Positions 11,801 through 22,751 of a DNA stretch of 64,000 nucleotides are shown one piece after another. The notes below the pieces were generated by a model. That model worked only from the letters and a program-made list of their open reading frames with translations, was not told the origin of the DNA and did not search any database. A program made the position numbers and the translations under genes. Position 1 is the first letter of the stretch; each line of letters starts with the position of its first letter. This stretch comes from Parus major (Eukaryota > Chordata > Aves > Passeriformes > Paridae): the NCBI RefSeq assembly GCF_001522545.3, contig NC_031783.1, forward strand, positions 951,895 through 1,015,894. Reading direction: 5' to 3'.

Positions 11801-14800
11801 ATTTCCAGCTGCCAGGATTGATCCTGCTCCTGTTTTACAGATGCCAGCTGAAGCTCCCCCTATCCTACAGGAGAGCCTATTCCAGAAACTCCAGGTAAGA
11901 CCAGTCTGACCAGTTCAGTGCACAACTACCCTCAGCTTCAGGGCTGTCAGGAGGGGTCAGGTGTGGCTCGCTCTTCATGCCCAGGGGAGGCAGTGACCCC
12001 ACAGGGCGTGGGGCCTGAACTGGGAGCAGGAAGAGCTCCCATACTGCAAGGCTGCTGCTGAGGATGTGTTCTCCTGTTATTGTAGCCACTAGTGCTACTT
12101 TTGTTTTCCAAGTGCTAATTACCATTAATCACTTTGTGGTGAAGTTCCTGGAATGCTTTAATCGTGGAGCAGAAGTCTCTGCTGGTGCCATACAACTGTT
12201 GAAGGCAGGACACCCTGTGCAATGGCTGGCTGTATACACTATCCAATGAGAGTTTCCCAAACCATCCCTGCCCTGGCTTTGCAGCCTGGATGCAGCACAG
12301 CTGTCTCTGTTTGAGGCTGGTTCCTGCTGCTGAGCTCTAACACAGAGCCAGCTACAGTGTTACTGCAGGGATGATGCAGGTGGTTGGGGTTTGTGTACTC
12401 TGGTCCACTCTTCACTCTTCTAGAAGGGTTCCCCACATTTCCTCTGAAAATTCTTGCTGTAATTCAGCAGATTGCCCATTATGTGCTTTGCTCAGATATT
12501 AAGCATAAACCCTTTCTTAAATCTAGCTATAACCCCTTGTGCTGCCCTCAAGAATTCCTCCTCCTCTTGGAAACTGTCATTTATCAGTCACCAGTTTGTT
12601 AGCTGCCCTTCTGCAAGTTGTAAAGACTTTATATCCTTAATTTTCACTTCTAAATTGAGCCTTTAGCATTCTAATCACTTTGGTGTAATTTTTATACTTC
12701 TCACTACTGCTTTCAACTCAGTAACAGATTGAGAATAACCTTTGCACTAAAGATCCCTTGTAGAGGGGAGATTTTCTTGGGAACTTCTGTTCTTTCCTGT
12801 TCCATTAACCTTGCCACATCTTTGCATAATGTACTTCTGAAATCTGCAGATTGTAACATGATTTAAAAGACCCATTAGGCTAGAAGGAAGACACATGCAC
12901 ACTTGAGTTAGTCAGGCACTGCAGAACTATTTTAAGCTTCCTCCTGATGGCTCTCGCTTCCTGCAGCAGGTTTTGGGAGACAGTCCTTAAGGAAAAGATA
13001 TTATGGGGACAGTGCATCCATGAGGATGTTGAACTCTGTGAGTGAAATGCATCTCTCTGGTAGTGCTGTTATTTGTGCAATGCTTTATCTAAAAAACTGG
13101 TGGAGTTTTGTGTGAAGTCCTGGCCAGGTTCCTCGTGATAATGTCCTTAAACTTTTGTCTTGCATCCCTGACACGCTGCTGTCATTCTGCTTGCCAAACA
13201 TACCACTTTGTCCCTGCAAAAGAATTATCACAGAAGAATCTCGAGGAAGTTTGGAATATGAAGTAGTTAGGGTGAGAGTTTGTCCTGTCTGCTCTTTTTT
13301 TGTACACCTATACTTACAGAATAAATATACAGAAATGCAAATGACTTACTCATAAGAAAGGAAGAGAAGATTTGTTGTTTCCTATGGGGTATAAACACAG
13401 GCAGGACAATACAACAGAATGAGGGATGTGTTCATACTCTGCTTATGGAAGTGTGCTGTCTGTCTTCTGATCCTTCCTCTCAAAATGAGAGAGTAACAGG
13501 TGTTTTTCAGTGTCTGATGCTTTCTGCAGGGTGTCCTTGTTGATCTGATAGCAGCCATGGGAATAAGTTGGGAATGGCTGATAAATAACCTGTGAGAGAG
13601 GGGAGGCACACACTTGTAATTAAAGCACTGATATGCCACACTGGTGTGTCACAGCTCAGCGTGAGCACTGTCTGGTACAAAGGAGCATAACTTCCACCTC
13701 CTGCCCCTTTGGAATTTCAGGGCATGGCAGAAATGTCGTCTGTGCCAAACAAGTGCAGATGCAGCAGCTGCAAGGACCCGTTTTATGGAGAGGATCCAGA
13801 CAACTGTATCCTTTCCTAGCAGGCATGGGGTGCAATTGCTCTGCAGTGAGCTCCCAACTGGAGAGAGTTATGCCTCCAATAACAGCACTTGCAGGCAGTG
13901 GGTTTGTTCACAGTATAGATGTTGATCACTTACAAAACTTCTGATCCAGCCAAAAGTGGCCACAAGGCAAGCATGCCCTGCACAGCTGTGCTGTGCTATC
14001 CTCACCTTCCCCCTGCAGTGCCACTTCCCAGGCTGGTCCCCTCTGCCCTGATCCCAGCTGGCCTGGGGCTCAGGATGCTGCACAGAGCTGTCTTGTGGAA
14101 CCTTCCTTAATCTGCTGCTGTTTGAGTTTTGCTCCCCGAAGCTGAGCCTCAGTCCTGCAGAGATAGAGGAGGAGTTAAGGGGCCTCCAGGATGTCCCCTC
14201 CCATCTGAGGCAGTATGTGGAAGCTGAGCCTGTAGGTAAGGAGGGAGAAAGGGCACTGGGAGTGCAGAAAGTGGAATAAGGATGATTTGGCCTCCAGTTC
14301 CATGTGTTTATGTTCTTGGTGTGTGCTGGACATGAGGGACAGGAACATTCTCTGCCTGAAATGAAGGCTGGTGAACTCAAGGCCACTCTGGAAGCTGTTT
14401 GGGGAGGAGTGCTCACACTTTTTCTCTGCATCTCTTGTAGACCCTCCCACTCTGCAAGGAGAGTATGAAAGCCTTCTGACCTTGGAGGGTTTGCAAACCA
14501 CAGTGTCCCAGTGCCTGCAGAAGCTGCAGCTGCTGCGAGCAGGTGAGACAGTCCCTGTGTTTGTGGTCAGTATGAAGGTGGCCCTTTGCAGTGTCTGCAG
14601 GACACTGGACCAAGGTCATTTTTCTCCTGGTTATCTTTATGGTAATGGGACACTTAATTCTCTGGTGGCAAACAAATCTGTGGTACCTGTGTGCCACCCC
14701 TCTGTGTTCAGGAGAGACTTGGAGCTTTGAACTGCACTTGCAGGTCAAGAGGGCTGGGGAGGGGACAATGCAGGCCACAGCTTAGGGTGTCCTGATTGTG

Positions 14801-17474
14801 CCATGTGTGAGGAGCTTACCTTGATTAATAGTGTCTTTAGCCATTAGTTTTTGGGAACAATAAGTAGATCATAAAGTCTGCAAGAACAGATTTAACTCGA
14901 ATGTTTTTGTCTCCTGCCTTGTACCCTGGCAGCTCTGGAGTCCCAGCTGAGGTTGCGCCCAGACTGCACTGGGGATGTGGGGAGCTGCTCTCCAGCCTGT
15001 GTCCCTGCCAGGGGACAGACATGTGACAGTGCAGACATGCTGGCTGTGCCTCTCCTCTATTACTCCAGTCTCCAGGAGCTGAGGGACCTGTTCACCTTGA
15101 AGCTGCAAGTGTCAATGCTGCACCAAGAGATTGCCATACAAAAGGTGAGTCTGGACAAGTGTCAGTGCTCCTGGAGCAGGGAAAGAAAAGGACAACTGTG
15201 GGGCAGCAGTGGCTGTAGAAGGTGTTGATGGGCAGCAGCAGCATAGCAAGTTCCCCCAGTGATGTTTCTGTGTTTATGCCTTATTCTCTTAGTTGGTAAA
15301 TGGGACTTGTTTTGTTGTTGTTATTGTTAGGGGCAGAGCAGACGCCCTTACATGCCTGACCCTCTCCTGATAAGATTTTATTTACCTGTTCTGAAAGAAT
15401 TTGGCAGTGGACATGTTGTTGGTAATGTCCCTCTTGTCAGGCCTTTACAGCCCTATTATGGCACTCATTCCCTCCTGTGTGACTTCCAGTTGGAGTGAAC
15501 TCCTCTGTTCTCTGTTACTTTCCTTTTAAATCTCAAACTACTGTGCTGCTATTCTTGCTTTTACCATTCAAGACTGTTAGAACAGGGTAGGAGGTGTCAG
15601 CTTCTTCAGCAGCCTGAGCAGAGAGTTTGCTACACAGGGATTACTTGTTCTTCTCAGCCAGCAGCAAAGGGCAGAGAAGATCTGTGAAATCAAATCTACT
15701 CCTTGACCTATTCTTTGTCATTGACCTGAACGATAGAGGCTTTGGCAAAGTCATTTTTTGTGAGCCAGAGAGGCATTATTAATAACTGGCTGCAGCCCTG
15801 TGGCTGAAGACAGATTGCTACCTGACTTCAAATGGGATTTCAGCACTATAATCCTATATTATGGATTATGAAGGGTTTGGGGTTTTTTTTATCCACCCAA
15901 AATGAAGTGATGACCAAAGCCTGATTCCTGCTGCTCTGTTGGCTGACTCAAGTTCCTTCTGCACATATACCCAAATAGGTGCTTTGTGCCAGGTGAGCCC
16001 TGAGGGTCTGAAGCAGCTCTGTGTAGAGTGTGCAGGATAAGTGAAACTCTTGGGACAGGTGAAGCAAGTGGACATGTTACAAGATAAATATCCCAGAAAA
16101 GGATATACCTATTTCTGGGCCAAGCCTGTCCATTGCCTTTCCATGGAGGAATGCCAAGCATCATAGAAATTCCTGGTAGCTCTTGGCCTGTCTTTGATGG
16201 TGAAGATCTGTTTCTTAAGTACCAGGAGCAGATCAGGTAGATGGAGGTGGAGCAGTGCAGCACTCCCTTCATGTGCCATCTTTCCCCTTAGGTAGCTTTC
16301 ATGTCTGTAGAAAGAGACTTCCCAGAGATGAGCAGCCGTGTCCTGCTCTCCTGTCCCTGTACTCTGTTCTGTTTGGGTCTTCCTCTGTATCCAGCAGGGA
16401 ACAATCATGGAATCACAGAATAACTTGAGTTGAAACCCACAAGGATCACAAGTCCAACTGCTGGCCCTGCACAGACAGCCCAAGAATCCCACCCTATGCC
16501 TGAGAGTGTTGTCCAAACATTCCTGGATCTCTGGCAGCCTTTAGGGAGGTGGCTGACACATGCAGCTGTCCTCTCTCCTGGGCAGGCAGAGTGGGCAGCA
16601 GGCTGGGGGGGTTTTGGTGTGCAGGCTGCTCAGACTTCATCATTTCATGCCAGATGAAAAAATAAAAAATAAAAATCCCAGGCAAAATGTCTGTTCAAGA
16701 GTGGGGCACCAAAGACCCATTTTTGTCCAGTGATTGAAGTGGCCTGTGCTTGAGTTGTCAGTCAGTCCTAATCCCAGAGCTGATGCTGATGCTGCACTGG
16801 GTTGTTTGACAGCATGGTCTGAGATCCAAACATAGGTTTAACGGAGCAGCAGCCAGGCCAGGGAATGTTGGACAGCTTGAGCAGTCCCTGTAGCCTGTTT
16901 GGGCTGGAGTTGGCCACTTAGACCTCTGGCATAACTGGGGGGTGATGGGAACAGTCCTGAGTGGAGGGTTGAATTTATCCTTGGGTGAGTGAGCACTTCA
17001 CTGTGTGGCTGCAGAGCTCCTGAACCAACACCAGCTTCAGTTTCTTGCAGGATGCTGATCTTATCCTGGTGCTGGGCCTTCCCTCCAGCAGGGCAGCAGC
17101 ACTGCCACTTGTCTTACTGCTCTGGAAATGCTGGGTGGCAGCCGAGGTAGTTCATGAGCAGAAAATGAACCACTGCCTTTATTAAATATGACAAAAGAAA
17201 ATACCCATCAATCAATTAGCCTGTTATTAGTCATACTGCTCTGATTAGATTTCACTTGTTAGGCAGCCACTTCAAGGAATACTGGAGTGCTGCTGGCTCT
17301 GGTGACAGTGTCTCCTTTGCTCCTGCCCAGGTGATGATGGCAGAGCTGCTGCCTGTCCTGGAGGCCAGGCCATTCCTGGAGGGCTCTGCAGGGCTGTTCC
17401 GGGCCATCCACACCCAGCTCTGTGAGGGTGGCCGGCACTTCCCTGTGCTGGTGAGGGATGAGCTGCTGGACTGA
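8619..17474 (+). CDS. TEDC2: Tubulin epsilon and delta complex protein 2, 11 coding exons
   Basis: TEDC2 works with TEDC1 and with delta- and epsilon-tubulin at centrioles, where the complex is needed for stable triplet microtubules. Coding exons: 8619-8644, 8719-8817, 9251-9300, 9767-10442, 11841-11894, 12967-13011, 13721-13805, 14142-14235, 14441-14542, 14933-15144 and 17331-17474. They sum to 1587 bases, that is 528 residues plus stop in one frame. Family-diagnostic blocks are the start MLPAGCGRR, KELEELELLNRALEKALKVR (about 65-85), QTSADAAAARTRF (about 325), YESLLTLEGLQ (about 383), YYSSLQELRDLFTLKLQV (about 450) and VMMAELLPVL (about 482), all recalled from human TEDC2. The human protein is about 433 residues, and the extra length lies mostly in exon 4. 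All introns use GT-AG. The exon 6 donor is weak and is the least certain junction. Confidence 0.9.
8829..9085 (+). repeat. 27-bp GC-rich minisatellite in TEDC2 intron 2
   Basis: About 9-10 tandem units of a 27-base repeat whose core reads 'gccgcccgggacccgggtg', followed by 'tgtgct'. The central units are nearly identical and the outer ones degenerate. Because 27 is divisible by three, the array stays open in several frames on both strands and gives spurious 9-residue peptide repeats. It lies between the exon 2 donor (8818) and the exon 3 acceptor (9250), so it is intronic. Confidence 0.9.
9767..10442 (+). CDS. TEDC2: TEDC2 exon 4 (large central exon)
   Basis: A 676-base exon bounded by 'cttcttgcag' on the left and GG|GTAAGT on the right. 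Its first third carries the conserved leucine-rich helix (ELEELELLNRALEKALKVRK). The remainder is low-complexity, rich in Lys, Ser, Gly and Pro, and is probably disordered. It is much longer than the matching human region and accounts for most of the difference in protein length. Confidence 0.9.
11841..13805 (+). CDS. TEDC2: TEDC2 exons 5-7 (central conserved block)
   Basis: Exon 5 (11841-11894) encodes QLKLPLSYRRAYSRNS, matching the human LLRLPAAFRKAASQNS block. Exon 6 (12967-13011) begins at a tandem CAGCAG acceptor and encodes RFWETVLKEKILWGQ. I end it at ACA|GTGCAT because only this phase joins exon 7 (13721-13805) in the frame encoding QTSADAAAARTRF, the counterpart of human QTSDSTDAAAAKTQF. 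A stronger donor (CT|GTGAGT at 13038) exists but would put exon 7 out of frame. Exon 7 ends at ACT|GTATCC in phase 0. Confidence 0.65.
14142..15144 (+). CDS. TEDC2: TEDC2 exons 8-10 (C-terminal conserved region)
   Basis: Exon 8 (14142-14235) encodes LSLSPAEIEEELRGLQD. Exon 9 (14441-14542) encodes YESLLTLEGLQTTVSQCLQK, one of the best conserved TEDC2 stretches. Exon 10 (14933-15144) encodes a cysteine-containing linker, then PLLYYSSLQELRDLFTLKLQ, and ends at AAG|GTGAGT. Phases agree throughout. The exon 8 acceptor (ccccgaag) has a modest pyrimidine tract and could be displaced by a few codons. Confidence 0.85.
16405..16545 (-). repeat. CR1 LINE fragment in TEDC2 intron 10
   Basis: The plus strand reads as a reversed CR1 tail: 'atggaatcacagaataac', then 'caagtccaactgctggccc', then 'gtccaaacattcctgg'. 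It is oriented against TEDC2 transcription. Confidence 0.75.
17331..17474 (+). CDS. TEDC2: TEDC2 terminal exon
   Basis: The exon follows a 'cctgcccag' acceptor and encodes VMMAELLPVLEARPFLEG through LCEGGRHFPVLVRDELLD to a TGA stop at 17472-17474. The block corresponds to human VLMAELLPL and the C-terminal LCEGGARVLTILRDE. Confidence 0.92.
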   Translation: MMMAELLPVLEARPFLEGSAGLFRAIHTQLCEGGRHFPVLVRDELLD

Positions 17475-17524
17475 GCTGGGGAGCCTCCTTCTAGTCCTGC
17501 ACAGAGCCAAAGACAGCTCTAAGC

Positions 17525-17530
17525 AATAAA
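17525..17530 (+). terminator. TEDC2: TEDC2 polyadenylation signal
   Basis: A canonical AATAAA lies 51 bases past the TEDC2 stop codon and is followed by T/GT-rich sequence ('tattttctatt', 'ctgcctgtttatt'). This gives a very short 3' untranslated region. Confidence 0.85.
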
Positions 17531-17754
17531 TATTTTCTATTAACTTCTTTACTCTGCCTGTTTATTCACCTAAATTCCAGGAGGTTGTTTTTATTATTGG
17601 GCTTTTTTTATTTTCTTCTTTTAAATTTCCTTTTGTAGCAGGAAACTGGAGCCCCTCTACTCTGGAGCCAGGCTGGGAGAGCCCCAAGAAGAGAAGAATC
17701 CAGCAGAGCCCCTTCCAGTGCCTAAAGGGGCTCCTGAAGAGGGGCTTTGGACAG

Positions 17755-18050
17755 GGGCCTGGAGGGACAGGACACAGGGAATGGCTTCCAGTGCCAGAGG
17801 ACAGGGATGGATGGGATATTGGGAAGGAATTGTTCCCTGGCAGGGTGGGCAGGCCCTGGCACAGGGTGCCCAGAGAAGCTGTGGCTGCCCCTGGATCCCT
17901 GCAAGTGTCCAAGGCCCGGCTGGATGGGGCTTGGAGCAGCCTGGGACAGTGGAAGGTGTCCCTGCCCATGGCAGGGCTGGAATGGGATGAGTTTAAGGTC
18001 CCTTTCAACAACCCAAACCAGTCTGTGATTCTATTGTTCTGTATCACTTT
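17755..18050 (+). repeat. CR1 LINE 3' end
   Basis: A long CR1 3' end: 'gggatattgggaaggaattg', 'gcagggtgggcaggccctgg', 'gtgtccaaggcccggctgg', ending 'gtctgtgattctattgttct'. Sister copies of the same subfamily lie at 34552-34812 and 45241-45470 (plus strand) and at 20014-20165 (minus strand). Confidence 0.85.
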
Positions 18051-18324
18051 CCTGACCTGTTAGCTGAGGTTTTGTGAAGCTCCTTCAGGGCTTCAGAGAC
18101 TGATTTTGGCTTTTTTTCCAAGGCTGTCTCTACCAAGCTCTAGATTCTTGACTGCCTCAGGACATCAGGCTCCTGGATGCAGACAGTGTAGCCGGGAATA
18201 AAATATGGTTTATACTGATCAGGATCATGGGGCACGGCCTTCCAGCATCCAGAAATCCTGAGAACCTGAGCTGCTGCTTCCCTGTTCACCAGCTGCCACA
18301 GAGGGGTCACGGAGTGGGCTGAAC

Positions 18325-18376
18325 TAATGGGAAGGGAAGGAGAAAGGGAAGGGAAGGAGAAAGGGAAGGGAAGGAG
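18325..18376. repeat. Purine-rich tandem repeat (gggaaggagaaa)n
   Basis: The plus strand is an uninterrupted purine tract built from about three copies of 'gggaaggagaaa', immediately left of a short GC-rich patch (18380-18490). Confidence 0.7.
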
Positions 18377-18855
18377 GAGGGAGTCGCTCGGTGTGTGTGG
18401 CTGTGCCCGGCAGGTGGCGGGCGCTCCCTGCTGCAGCCCCGGTGTCCAGCCCGGCCCTGCAGAACGCCGGTCCTGCAGCACTTCCCACCTTGTCACCGCT
18501 GCCGTTTCTCCTTCATGCTGTTTTTGGGTGTAATCCTCAAATTCCCTGGCGTTTCAGTGACAGGTAAAGATTTGGAGTGAAGTGGAAAATCTCTGCTTGT
18601 GAGTACTTAAAATTCCATTCAGGAAGTGTACCACAGCCTAGTGGCTTTGACCCGTATCTCAAAGCTGGACTCTGTTTGCCTGTGTGTGTGGTGTAATTTA
18701 GCTCTTAGCAGTGAAAAGACTTCAATTATTTTTTCCTTATCTTTTTTCAAGCCCAGGTTGCTGTCTGGCCATTTCTGACACTCAAAATTCAATAAAAATC
18801 ATTCATATTGTAGGTGAAAATCAACATCTCTTACTTTCCCTTTGTATTTTTGTCA

Positions 18856-18990
18856 TAGAATGACAGAATGGGTTGGGTTGCAGGGGATCTCATCTCATCC
18901 CACCCTTGCCATGGGCAGGGGTGACACCTTCCACTAGACCAGGTTGTTCCAAGCCCCATCCAGCCTGGCCTTGAACACTCCAAGGGAGCA
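18856..18990 (-). repeat. CR1 LINE 3' tail
   Basis: Reversed CR1 tail: 'atagaatgacagaatgggtt' at the left, then 'ggcaggggtgacaccttcc' and 'ccaagccccatccagcctgg'. Confidence 0.8.
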
Positions 18991-20013
18991 GACACTGCCT
19001 CCTAAATCAACGTGGTCATACACATGAACATGCCCATGTTTGAATGGGAGAGCTGACATTTGGTATTGTTAATTAGGGTGCTGTTATGGATAACTTGTGT
19101 CTGCAAGCACTGCATGAGTCATGGAGCATCTGCTGCTCAGCACAGAGCAGGCCAGTGTAAATTGGCAGCAACTTCAGCTCCACAGCAAGGACTGCAGAGG
19201 TGGCAAAGGGCTGGGGAAAGGACACAGCCCACAAGAAAGGGTTCACAGGGGCTGTTGCTAACTCAGAAGGCAAGCTGACACTGTAGGAGTTGTGCAGAAG
19301 GGGTGCAGAATGTCAGGTAGCTGGGTTGTTCTCTGCTTTTGGGTGCAGTGGGGTTTTGTTTCTCTTCCTACACCGCATTTTAAAATTTTCAGATATGTGT
19401 AAGACTTTAAATCATTTGAATGACTCACTCTTTCAAACCAGTCTTGTGCTATAGCAGAAATAGAGAGATTTAGTAGCAGTTGAACTCAGGGGCTGGGGGG
19501 GCTCTGTTATAGAATGTGCCATTGTTACCAGAAGAAAGTGCATCCATCTGAGATGAGGAAACAAAGACATAAGGTAGTGTTTGATGCCAGGGGATAGAAT
19601 TGCAGAAATACAGGAAATGAGCAATATTTTTGGAAAGTGATAGATGATCCCAGTGTTGTGTAGACATGAGCTGAGAAAGCACAGTTAGGGTCAGGGAGGA
19701 CTAGCAACTCTTTTTTTCCTTCTTTGTCCCATGAAGTAGCATTTAAAAGGTGTTTGGGTTTTCCTTACTGAAGGATGGGATCCTGAAGAGGAGGCAGGTT
19801 TTTTCTTTCCAGAATCTGTGACTAAGTATTTCCAACTGCTACAATTTGTATTTTCCCCTGGCTCTCTTCTCTCCTTCCCCTCTGCAGCTTCTCCACGGAC
19901 TGTGCTTGTTTTGCAAATGTGTTTGGCCAGTGGAGGAACAGCAGCAATGCACACTGCAAACAGCAGAGCCTCTTGGAGGATCTCAGTGCACCAGTCATCT
20001 TTGCTTAGCATTA
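18991..20013. other. Intergenic, nothing recognised
   Basis: A kilobase with no supported gene. Three overlapping 60-70 codon minus-strand frames at 19433-19707 lack any family resemblance. Confidence 0.45.
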
Positions 20014-20165
20014 GAGAATAACAGAATCACAGACTGATGTGGCTTGGAAGGGATCTTAAAAATCATTCCACCCCTGCCATGGGCAGGGACACCTTCCACT
20101 ACCCCAGGCTGCTCCAAGCCCCATCCAGCCTGGCCTTGGACACTTGCAGGGATCCAGGGACAGCC
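20014..20165 (-). repeat. CR1 LINE 3' tail
   Basis: Reversed CR1 tail running from 'agaataacagaatcacagac' to 'ccttggacacttgcaggga'. It is an antisense copy of the subfamily at 17755-18050. Confidence 0.82.
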
Positions 20166-22584
20166 CCAGCCTCAGTTGTGCTTAGTTCTGAAGTTCTGTT
20201 GAAACCCCCTTCCAAGGGGTTTGTCCTGCATGTGTTACCAGATCTGCCCCCAAGTGCTGCTGAAGCCCCTCCTTGGGTGGTGCCACACGTAGACACTCAA
20301 CAGTGGGGCTTTAGGGGTGCTCCCTGTCTAAAACAGAAATAACTTGAGTCAAACTGGAATAAGTTGAGGTAAGAGAGATGACACCAGCAGTGCTGTGGAG
20401 GAATGTCCTGCCTCTTCCAGTCCTGAGGGGTCTGGCAGCATGTGAGTGGTGATAGAGCATGACAGCCTGTGCCATGCTGCTGTGGCTGTCCACAGCACAC
20501 TCCCAGCCCTGGCAGAAGGGCAGGAGGAGCTCCCTGGGCCAGGAGCACATGTTAGGGTTTGGAGAGGGAAACCCTGATGAGCTGTGTGAGGGATAAGGGA
20601 ATTTCATCAAAGAGCAGTTTAAGATGATAAATATTGAAGTGGGAGGAAAACTCCCAGCCCCCTCTGAAGATGACAAATTTGGTGTTGATGTTATTCTCTA
20701 AATGAGCTTTCTGTGAGCTCCAGAGAGCAGGTTACTTGATTAAAACTGTGTGTGAGTCAAGCCTGAAGCATTAACACCTGACTCAGCAAGTTGTTGTGCC
20801 AGTCCAGAGTTCTAGAAAGGGCGCTGGTGCTGCAAAATGCTGGGACAGGGCTCTCGGATTTTAGGGGAGCTACCTGGGGGGAGCTGTATGTCCTCCACAC
20901 ACATTTTTTAGTTTTTATATTCTTTTACCCAAATCAGTTTTTCCCTGAATTACAGAATTCAGTATGAGCTTGTGATTTCCACCTGAAGCTTTGCTGAGAA
21001 ATCTCGTGTGCTTCTGCTGAATCTGAAAGGGATGTTTTGGGGTTCCATATGCATGCAGAGCACACTGAGGATGCTGGATGTGAGAACTGCAGGATGCTCC
21101 TCCAGACTGTCCCAGGGTGTCTAATTATCAGTACACTGTAAGCAGTGAGTGGGAAATGCTTTAATAGCCTTATGAATGCAGGAGAAGGAGCCAACAGGGA
21201 TTTTTGGTGGGCAGGCAGCCAGTTCATGGCTGTGCATTTCCAGTCCTGAGTTCTGTCACCATTGTGGAGTTACTAAAAGGCTGCAGCAGATGATGGATCT
21301 GACACCATGGTTTGTCACTTGTTATCTGTAAAACAGAAGTTGATGGGATTTCACTTGCTCATGAGCTTGGTTTTGTATGTCTGTGCTCTCTGCAGCAAGG
21401 CCTCTTGTTCTGGTGGATTTTGGTTGACTTCTATAAGCATGGACACTGGGACTGGTGCAGCTGACATCTGGTTTCACTGGCAGCTTCCTAGTCCTCCACA
21501 TACATTAATAACAACCTCACAAAAGAAAAACCCTAAGCATTGCTCAGTCTGACATGAAAACAGTTCATTAAATAGGTATTAAAGTTCCTACCATCCACCA
21601 TGCAGATTGAGTAACCACCACCTAGAAGAAAAGATCTATCATCTTGGTTTCAATTTGTGGAGAAAGAAGGGGTTTAGCATTGTAATCAAGAAAAATCCAT
21701 GGCTGGTTAATTAATCTGAGCTCAGTTAGAAAGAAGAGGGCAGGAAGCAGCGTGCCACATGTGCCAGGGAACAAAGAGCTGGGAATGGGAGGGGGAAAAA
21801 ATTAGAAGGGAGTTTTGAACTGTAATTTCAGAAGGCAAAAGTTTACAGTAATGGGTTATTTAGGCACACAAATGAAGATGTTTGACTTATTTTTAGCCAG
21901 AACAAGAAAGATAACCAGTGGATCAGGAGTTTGGATAAGAAAAAGTAACTAGAAGCAAGATGTGAGACAGTGGAGGAGCCTGGCCTTGCAAAAAAGGTTA
22001 TCTGGAGTCTTCCCTCCTGGTTTCTGGGAACACAAGCTCCCAGGTGTGCTCATGCTGCCACTGGCTTTGTCCTCAGCCCTTACATGTTGTAGAGGGAAAC
22101 AACTGATTTGTCTCATCTGAGCTCCAGCTTAAAAGAAAGATTTAAGGAAGGCCTAACTGCATGTCCAGGTCAGCAGGACTCCAGTGGAAGCTCCTTCCTG
22201 CCCACAGATGATGTTGGGTTGTACATTGCCTTTCACTGCAGCTCTGTAGCACTTCAGCATCCTTCTCCCTCTCTCAGAACCATTGTGCCAAAGTGTTGGT
22301 TCAGCTGGCACAACCTCAGAGCTTTGCAATTTGCAGGTGTGTTCTCTGAGGATCTCACCCTTCAGGGCTTTGTTTTCCTTCAGGCTCTGAATTTCAGAAC
22401 TTACAGCACTTTTCTCTTGAGGTGAAGTCTCTTAGAGGACATGTGAGCAGTAGATCTTGCTTTTGGAATTGTTGGGCAGCTGAGTGCTGTCATGCAAGGT
22501 GAGGGCATCTGCAGCTCTCACTGCCTCCAGATTGGAGTCCTGGATACCAACCAGGTACAGGAACACAAAGGAGAGAGCACAGGA
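20166..22584. other. Intergenic, nothing recognised
   Basis: 2.4 kb of average composition without recognisable exons, CR1 tails or RNA genes. Confidence 0.45.
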
Positions 22585-22751
22585 ATCAGAGAATCATTTA
22601 GGTTGCAAAGACTTTTAAGAATTTCAAGTCCAAATGTTCCTCCACTGCCAAAACCGCCACTAAACCATATCTACACATCTTTATATCTTTTAAATCCCTT
22701 CGGGGACAGTGACCCCCCCCAAAAAAAAAAAAAAAACCAAACAAAAAACCC
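22585..22751 (-). repeat. Degenerate CR1 tail plus homopolymer C8/A16 tract
   Basis: The left part (about 22585-22700) reads as an eroded reversed CR1 tail ('cagagaatcatttaggttgc', 'ccaaatgttcctccactgcc'). It is followed by a run of eight C (22713-22720) and sixteen A (22721-22736), then further A/C-rich sequence. Confidence 0.6.

Noticed and set aside
13721..13845. Alternative TEDC2 exon 7 ending at GCA|GTGAGC, read in the HGRNVVCAKQVQM frame
   Set aside because: It fits the strong exon 6 donor, but its peptide lacks the conserved QTS..DAAAA block, which is present in the other frame of the same DNA and joins exon 8 in phase.
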